Assembly: GCA_052173355.1 (NCBI GenBank)
Contig: JBQMYS010000011.1
Location: 1 to 29,307 of the forward strand
DNA from: JABZIP01 sp052173355
GTDB lineage: Bacteria; Bacillota; Clostridia; Peptostreptococcales; Anaerovoracaceae
Reading direction: 5' to 3'
DNA: 29,307 nucleotides
In this document: piece by piece, positions 24,592 through 29,307 of the stretch
Position numbering within the stretch: position 1 is the stretch's first letter
Layout: each line of letters starts with the position of its first letter
The notes under the pieces: model-generated
What the model saw: only the letters and a program-made list of their open reading frames with translations
Told to the model about the DNA's origin: nothing
Databases searched by the model: none
Made by a program: the position numbers and the translations under genes

Positions 24592-25565
24592 CCTATTCTT
24601 CCTTCTTTTATCATTTTTGCAATTTCCTTTGCAAAATATGTAATCAAAATATCCGAACCCGCTCTGAACATACTTACCGCAGTTTCAGCTATTATCGACT
24701 CCTCATCCACCATACCCGCCATGGCGGCAGCTTTAATCATAGCATACTCTCCGCTTACACTATATGCTGCAACAGGTATATTGACATCTTCCTTAACCGA
24801 TTTTATTATATCAAGATATGAAAGCGCCGGTTTTACCATCACTATGTCAGCTCCCTCAAGCACATCAAGCCTTACTTCTTTCAAAGCCTCTCGTGCGTTG
24901 TGACAATCCATCTGATAAGTTTTTCTATGTCCTTTGAAATTGTCGGAGCCCGCAGCTTCTCTAAACGGACCGTAAAAAGCAGAAGCGTACTTAGCTGAAT
25001 AAGCCATTATTGGAGTGTCTTCAAACCCTGCTTCATCAAGACCTTTTCTGATTTCAAGAACCCTGCCGTCCATCATATCCGACGGTGCTACCATATCCGC
25101 CCCAGCCTTTGCCTGTGATACCGCAATCCTTGCGAGCAACGGCAAAGTAGCATCATTGTCAACCGTATCATTTTTAGTTATTCCGCAATGTCCGCTTGAT
25201 GTGTATTCACACATACATACGTCTCCTACCACATAAAGCTGTTTATATTCTCTCTTAATCGCTGCGACTGCTTGCTGAACTACCCCGCTTTCACTATATG
25301 CACCGCTCCCTGCTTCATCTTTTTGCTTTGGCGCACCGAAAATAATTATATTTCTTACCCCTGCCGATACAACTTCGTCCAATTCCTTTTTTACCGTATC
25401 TATACTGTATCTATACTGTCCCGGCATAGTCGAAATAGGCTTGACAATATTTTCTCCTTCTTCAATGAATATAGGATATATCAAGCTGTCCGCAGAAATT
25501 CTTGTTTCTCTTGTAAGCTTCCTGATGCTGTCAGAAAGCCTTAATCTCCTAGGTCTTATTAACAA
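24588..25565 (-). CDS. hemB: Porphobilinogen synthase (delta-aminolevulinic acid dehydratase)
   Basis: Condenses two 5-aminolevulinate molecules to porphobilinogen. It has 325 residues, normal for the family. The Schiff-base lysines are K192 (YSAKYASAFYGPF) and K245 (IVMVKPALSYLD). The metal site is the zinc type, with cysteines at 117, 119 and 127 (DVCMCEYTSSGHCG). The start is TTG (25565-25563): AAAGGAG stands 6 bases upstream and the sequence immediately gives RPRRLRLS, the family's usual beginning. The start overlaps the folD stop by 7 bases and the 3' end overlaps hemL, so all three are tightly coupled. Confidence 0.97.
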   Translation of the reverse strand: MLIRPRRLRLSDSIRKLTRETRISADSLIYPIFIEEGENIVKPISTMPGQYRYSIDTVKKELDEVVSAGVRNIIIFGAPKQKDEAGSGAYSESGVVQQAVAAIKREYKQLYVVGDVCMCEYTSSGHCGITKNDTVDNDATLPLLARIAVSQAKAGADMVAPSDMMDGRVLEIRKGLDEAGFEDTPIMAYSAKYASAFYGPFREAAGSDNFKGHRKTYQMDCHNAREALKEVRLDVLEGADIVMVKPALSYLDIIKSVKEDVNIPVAAYSVSGEYAMIKAAAMAGMVDEESIIAETAVSMFRAGSDILITYFAKEIAKMIKEGRIG

Positions 25566-26413
25566 AGTTTGCTCCTTTCCGCCATATCAATGACATGCGA
25601 CATGAGTACGGACGCTGTAACCGTACCGACTCCGCCCGGCACAGGCGAAATCATAGAAACTTCATCTGCTGCTTCTTCAAAGTTTACATCACCGCAAAGC
25701 TTACCGTCCTCGCCCATATTGATACCTACATCTATCACTATTTGTCCTCGACTTACAAATTCTTTGCCGACCATCTTGGCTTTCCCGACCGCTACTATCA
25801 GTATGTCCGCCTCACTGCAAATTTTTTCTAAATTTTCAGACTTGCTGTGGCATACCGTAACTGTCGCATCTTCAGAAAGTAACATCAAGGAAAGCGGTTT
25901 CCCCACCACCGGACTCCTGCCCAAAACAACAGCTTTTTTACCTTTAAGTTCTATATTGTAATGTTTCAAAATATTTATACACGCTTTTGGAGTACATGGA
26001 GGATTTCCGATTTTTTCCCCGGTATAAATTCCGAGCATGGATGCATCTGTGACACCGTCTACATCTTTTTGCGGTGAAATCTGCATCAGCACCTTTTTTT
26101 CATCTATGTGTTTCGGTAACGGCTTGAAAATCAATATGCCATGGTTTTTATCGTCAGCATCTATTTTTTTTACCTCACAAGCGAGTTCTTCTTGCGAAAT
26201 GCTTTCTTCGTAAACAAATTTTTTTACTTTAATTCCTAATTTATCAGCCTTTTTTGAAAGCCCACGTTCGTATGCCAAATCCTGCGTGTTTTCGCCTACC
26301 CTAATAACACAAAGTGTCGGGAAAACACCTTTTTCATTCAGCCCTGCAACTTTTTCCTGCAATTCGCAGTCCAGTTTTTGCGCCACTTGCGCTCCGCTCA
26401 AAATTTCAGCCAT
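25559..26413 (-). CDS. folD: FolD methylene-tetrahydrofolate dehydrogenase, cyclohydrolase residues missing
   Basis: A 284-residue FolD. The ATG at 26413 has GGGAGG six bases upstream; a longer frame to 26449 is rejected because its extra residues precede the strong binding site. The NAD(P)-binding core has GRSPVVGKPLS, the GKK lead-in, and the C-terminal ISPVPGGVGTVT. The folate side keeps Y48 and KDVDG (116-120). The catalytic lysine expected four residues after the Tyr (K54 in E. coli) is L52, and the Gln of the usual VQLPLP is F96 (IFKPLP). This points to a dehydrogenase without cyclohydrolase activity, as reported for the clostridial type. It follows fhs by 45 bases and overlaps hemB. 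It links methylene-THF with methenyl/formyl-THF made by Fhs. Confidence 0.95.
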   Translation of the reverse strand: MAEILSGAQVAQKLDCELQEKVAGLNEKGVFPTLCVIRVGENTQDLAYERGLSKKADKLGIKVKKFVYEESISQEELACEVKKIDADDKNHGILIFKPLPKHIDEKKVLMQISPQKDVDGVTDASMLGIYTGEKIGNPPCTPKACINILKHYNIELKGKKAVVLGRSPVVGKPLSLMLLSEDATVTVCHSKSENLEKICSEADILIVAVGKAKMVGKEFVSRGQIVIDVGINMGEDGKLCGDVNFEEAADEVSMISPVPGGVGTVTASVLMSHVIDMAERSKLC

Positions 26414-26458
26414 ATTTCCTCCCATCAGCATATTTTCTTCACTTTTCACACAAAGCTT

Positions 26459-28129
26459 TTAAAAAAGTCCGCTTATAATACCTTTGTTATCTATATCTAT
26501 GCTCTGCGCCGCAGGTATCTTCGGAAGTCCCGGCATAGTCATTATATCTCCTGTAATTACAACAATAAACCCTGCACCCGCACATATTTTGAGATTTCTT
26601 ACCGTTATATCAAATCCTTTGGGAGCTCCTATCTTTTGCGGATTATCCGAAAAACTGTACTGAGTTTTTGCAATACATATAGGCAAATTTGAAAATCCGA
26701 GTTTTTCTATTTGCTTTAATTGTTTTTTAGCATTGGCAGTAAAAGCGATACCGTCTGCCCGATAAACTTTTTTTGCCACCTTCTCTATTTTTGTTTCTAT
26801 GCTGTCCGAAAGTTCGTAAACAAAATTAAAATCGCTTTCTTCTTCGCACAACTTCAAAACTTTTTCTGCAAGTTTTTTTGCACCTTCTCCTCCGTCTGAA
26901 TGCACTTCGCTTGTGCAAACATCAATTCCGAGTTTTGCGCATTCGCTTCTTACAAATTCGAGTTCCTGCGCTGTATCAGCAGGGAATTTGTTTATAGCGA
27001 CAACTGCATTTATTTTATATACTTTTGTAATATTTTCAAGATGTCTTAAAAGATTCGGAATTCCATTTTTTAGCGCATCCAAATTCGGCTCTGAAAGTTG
27101 CTCTTTCAAAACTCCTCCATGGCTTTTAAGCGCCCTAAGCGTTGCCACCAAAACAACGCACGCAGGTTTTATATCGGCATTTCTGCATTTAATATCCAAA
27201 AATTTTTCCGCCCCCAAATCAGCACCGAAGCCCGCCTCCGTAACTACATAATCTGAAAGTGCCATAGCCATCTTCGTTGCGATAACGGAATTGCAACCAT
27301 GCGCTATATTTGCAAACGGACCTCCATGTATGAATACCGGATTGTGTTCAAGAGTCTGCACCAGATTGGGTTTCATGGCATCCTTTAAAAGCACTGCAAT
27401 AGCGCCCTCCGCTTTTAAATCCCCCGCTGTTACAGGTTCATCATTTCGATTATATCCTATTATTATTTTTTTAACACGCAGTTTCAAATCGTCAATATCT
27501 TTTGCAAGGCAAGCAATAGCCATTATCTCGCTGGCAACCGTTATATCGAAACCGTCCTCTCTCGGCATACCGTTTACCTTACCACCCAGTCCGCATGTAA
27601 TTTGACGAAGCTGCCTGTCATTCATATCAAGGCATCTTTTCCACGTTATTTTCCTAACATCTATATCAAGCGCATTTCCTTGATGTATGTGATTGTCTAT
27701 AAGTGCAGACAGCAAATTGTTTGCCGTTGTAATAGCATGTATATCGCCTGTAAAATGTAAATTTATATCCTCCATCGGAACTACCTGTGCATAACCGCCT
27801 CCGGCTGCACCTCCCTTGACTCCGAATACAGGTCCTAAAGACGGTTCGCGAAGCGCAGCCGTCGCGCGCTTTCCAAGCTTGCAAAGCCCATCCAAAAGCC
27901 CTACCGTAGTAGTAGTCTTTCCCTCTCCTGCAGGAGTAGGGGATATTGCGGTTACCAATATCAATTTTCCGTCTTTTTTATCATTTGTTTCGTTTAAAAT
28001 ATTATAATCAATCTTTGCCTTGTATTTTCCGTAAGGCTCTACATATCTTTCATCAATTCCGGCATTTGCAGCCACCTGACCGATTGGCAGTTTCTGCGCC
28101 TCCCTTGCTATTTGTATATCGCTTTTCAC
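26459..28129 (-). CDS. fhs: Formate-tetrahydrofolate ligase
   Basis: ATP-dependent ligase forming 10-formyl-THF from formate and THF; it is a key enzyme of one-carbon and acetogenic metabolism. The protein is 556 residues from a GTG at 28129, chosen because GGAGG stands 5 bases upstream; a TTG four codons earlier lies on that site. The P-loop TPAGEGKTT (about 65-73), EPSLGPVFGVKGGAAGGGYAQV, and the C-terminal GDIMTMPGLPKIPAA are hallmarks. It is the first gene of the long run ending at mreB and has its own promoter. Confidence 0.98.
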   Translation of the reverse strand: MKSDIQIAREAQKLPIGQVAANAGIDERYVEPYGKYKAKIDYNILNETNDKKDGKLILVTAISPTPAGEGKTTTTVGLLDGLCKLGKRATAALREPSLGPVFGVKGGAAGGGYAQVVPMEDINLHFTGDIHAITTANNLLSALIDNHIHQGNALDIDVRKITWKRCLDMNDRQLRQITCGLGGKVNGMPREDGFDITVASEIMAIACLAKDIDDLKLRVKKIIIGYNRNDEPVTAGDLKAEGAIAVLLKDAMKPNLVQTLEHNPVFIHGGPFANIAHGCNSVIATKMAMALSDYVVTEAGFGADLGAEKFLDIKCRNADIKPACVVLVATLRALKSHGGVLKEQLSEPNLDALKNGIPNLLRHLENITKVYKINAVVAINKFPADTAQELEFVRSECAKLGIDVCTSEVHSDGGEGAKKLAEKVLKLCEEESDFNFVYELSDSIETKIEKVAKKVYRADGIAFTANAKKQLKQIEKLGFSNLPICIAKTQYSFSDNPQKIGAPKGFDITVRNLKICAGAGFIVVITGDIMTMPGLPKIPAAQSIDIDNKGIISGLF

Positions 28130-28180
28130 GTGTTCCTCCAATTTCGATAAACTTTTTTAAACAGCCCTATCTAACTTTAT

Positions 28181-28209
28181 AGGATATATCCAAATGCCTA
28201 AAAAGTCAA
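28181..28209 (-). promoter_or_regulatory. Promoter of the fhs-to-mreB run
   Basis: TTGACT (28204-28209) and TATCCT (28181-28186) with a 17-base spacer on the minus strand. The -10 region contains a perfect 10-base palindrome GGATATATCC (28182-28191), which could be an operator. The leader before the fhs GTG is only about 45 bases, too short for a THF or other riboswitch. Confidence 0.65.
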
Positions 28210-28221
28210 GAGTTTTGCACG

Positions 28222-28254
28222 AAAAAAAGACCCGGAGCATAGCCCCGAGCCTTT
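28222..28254 (-). terminator. Strong terminator after the SLH protein gene
   Basis: On the minus strand AAAGGCTCGGGGC and GCTCCGGGTCTTT pair over 13 positions (several G-U) around a short TAT loop, followed by a T-run of seven. It stands about 40 bases after the SLH gene stop and cleanly separates that gene from fhs. Confidence 0.9.
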
Positions 28255-28295
28255 ATAATCAGCGTATAGCCTTAAAATTTTTAATTAGTCGCTAA

Positions 28296-29307
28296 TTACA
28301 TTGCTAACAATCTAGCAAGTATAGTTGCAGTTTCTACTCTTGTAAGAGTCTTGTTTGGAGCAAATGTTCCATCTTCATAACCCTTTAACAGACCTTTCTG
28401 ATACATGTATGCTACTGCATCTTTGTATTCAGCAGGTATTGAAGCTGCATCTCCTACTTTTGCAAGTGCTGCCGCATCTGCTGCTGCTACTGCACTATCG
28501 TTTAATTTTACATACTGGTGCATCATTGCCGCTACTTCCGCTCTTGTCAAGTCTTTTGAAAGATCGAAAGTGATACCTTCATCAAGCTTAAGAGTCTTAG
28601 CTTCGCCCTTGTATGCATCGTACCAGTTAGCACCTTCCTGCTCTTTTACTTCTTTACCCATGCATCTTACAAGCATAGCCATCATCTGCTGACCTGTTAC
28701 GTTGCTTGTAGGTGATACTGTAGTTGCGCTTGTTCCTTTTACAAGTCCCATAGCTGTAACTACTGCCAAATCAGCTGAATACCACTGACCTGCTTTTACG
28801 TCTGTATACTTAGGAAGTACAGCCTGTGCAAGCTTAGCTTTTGTATCTGCATTTAGACCCTTGATTGCAGCCTTTTTATCTGTTACAGGTACGCTTTCAA
28901 CCAATTTGTCTACAAGGTTAGCCTGTGCCTGATCTGTCATGAACTTTACAAGCTCTTTAGCTGCTTCGTTCTTAACAGTTACTGTAGCAGGTGTAGTAGT
29001 GTTTGCTGCAGCATTTGGATTTGCTCCTCTTTCTGCAGATCTTCCGTTACCTTTGTTGATATTGTATCCCCAAATCATCAACTTTCTTGCAGTTGAATCC
29101 TGAACATCTTTCTTTTCTTTTACTGCATTAGCCTTAACAACAACGTCAAGTTCTACATTCTTTTTAATCTGAGATGCAGCCGTTCCTGCAAGTGTTACAG
29201 TTATAGTCTTCTTGTCAGAATTTCCTTTAACAGAATAAGTTAATCCTGCAGGTAGATTTCTTACAACAACATCATCATTTGTAAGTATTGCTTTTGGTGT
29301 AGCATTT
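28296..29307 (-). CDS. S-layer protein with C-terminal SLH repeats (5' part outside window)
   Basis: The reading frame is open from the window edge to the stop at 28298-28296, so only the last 337 codons are visible and the true start is beyond 29307. An Ala/Thr/Asn-rich linker precedes three SLH repeats. Repeat 1 is YTDVKAGQWYSADLAVV..GLVKG. Repeat 2 is NWYDAYKGEAKTLKL with LTRAEVAAMM. Repeat 3 is YKDAVAYMYQKGLLKGYEDG with the RVETATILARLL end. SLH domains bind secondary cell-wall polymer, often pyruvylated, and hold the protein on the surface. The upstream visible part is beta-rich with VTVTLAGT-type strands. Codons are strongly A/T-ended (GCT, GTT, ACA, AAA), as in a very highly expressed gene. 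A strong terminator follows. Confidence 0.93.
   Translation of the reverse strand, partial: NATPKAILTNDDVVVRNLPAGLTYSVKGNSDKKTITVTLAGTAASQIKKNVELDVVVKANAVKEKKDVQDSTARKLMIWGYNINKGNGRSAERGANPNAAANTTTPATVTVKNEAAKELVKFMTDQAQANLVDKLVESVPVTDKKAAIKGLNADTKAKLAQAVLPKYTDVKAGQWYSADLAVVTAMGLVKGTSATTVSPTSNVTGQQMMAMLVRCMGKEVKEQEGANWYDAYKGEAKTLKLDEGITFDLSKDLTRAEVAAMMHQYVKLNDSAVAAADAAALAKVGDAASIPAEYKDAVAYMYQKGLLKGYEDGTFAPNKTLTRVETATILARLLAM

Noticed and set aside
27666..27884. Minus-strand 72-codon frame inside fhs
   Set aside because: It is an off-frame shadow of the fhs coding sequence, Cys/Arg-rich and without a binding site.
28130..28203. Possible THF riboswitch before fhs
   Set aside because: The predicted leader is about 45 bases and shows no pseudoknot or arranged stems of that class.

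Overview
The window is a compact, low-GC, almost entirely coding stretch that reads as a chromosome segment from an anaerobic Gram-positive bacterium of the Clostridia/Tissierellia type. The grounds are formate-tetrahydrofolate ligase next to FolD, a FolD variant of clostridial character, an S-layer (SLH) protein, bactofilin plus MreB, strong GGAGG-type ribosome binding sites and several TTG/GTG starts. I cannot name the genus. All genes but one (cvpA) are on the minus strand, so gene order below is in the direction of transcription, from high to low coordinates. No intergenic stretch reaches 300 bases, and I saw no rRNA, tRNA, CRISPR array, insertion sequence or phage gene.

Right end (29307 to 28222): the C-terminal part of an S-layer-type protein with three SLH repeats runs in from outside the window and ends at a strong intrinsic terminator. 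Next comes a promoter (28181-28209) and a tightly packed run of nine genes: fhs, folD (one-carbon folate metabolism), hemB, hemL (tetrapyrrole synthesis), a YcxB-like membrane protein, an unrecognised 630-residue coiled-coil membrane protein, a membrane-anchored NodB-fold protein that has lost its catalytic residues, a bactofilin and mreB. The run ends at a hairpin (17897-17922). It joins housekeeping metabolism to a likely cell-shape module.

Middle (17880 to 13157): an RlmL-like RNA methyltransferase and a VanZ-family protein overlap by 4 bases, followed by a two-gene split chromate transporter. The only plus-strand gene, cvpA, converges on the transporter genes. Its likely terminator lies inside the oppositely oriented chrA-like gene. 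Divergent from cvpA is an acyltransferase-3 family membrane protein that seems to lack the usual TM1 histidine.

Left half (13073 to 1): a TolC-family secreted protein, then a large c-di-GMP protein (GAF, two degenerate GGDEF domains, a PAS-like region and an apparently intact EAL) with its own promoters and terminator. After that is a housekeeping run starting at a promoter built into that terminator: rpmE, prfA, tsaC/Sua5, rpiB, upp, tyrS. It continues into a LolD-type ABC ATPase, a large surface protein with repeated CARDB/NEW3-like domains and a MacB-like permease cut by the window edge. The usual prmC (RF1 methyltransferase) is absent from its common place beside prfA.

The most interesting points are the shape module with a dead deacetylase, the FolD lacking cyclohydrolase residues, the terminator embedded in a convergent gene, and a MacB-like exporter with an exchanged partner set in a probably monoderm cell.
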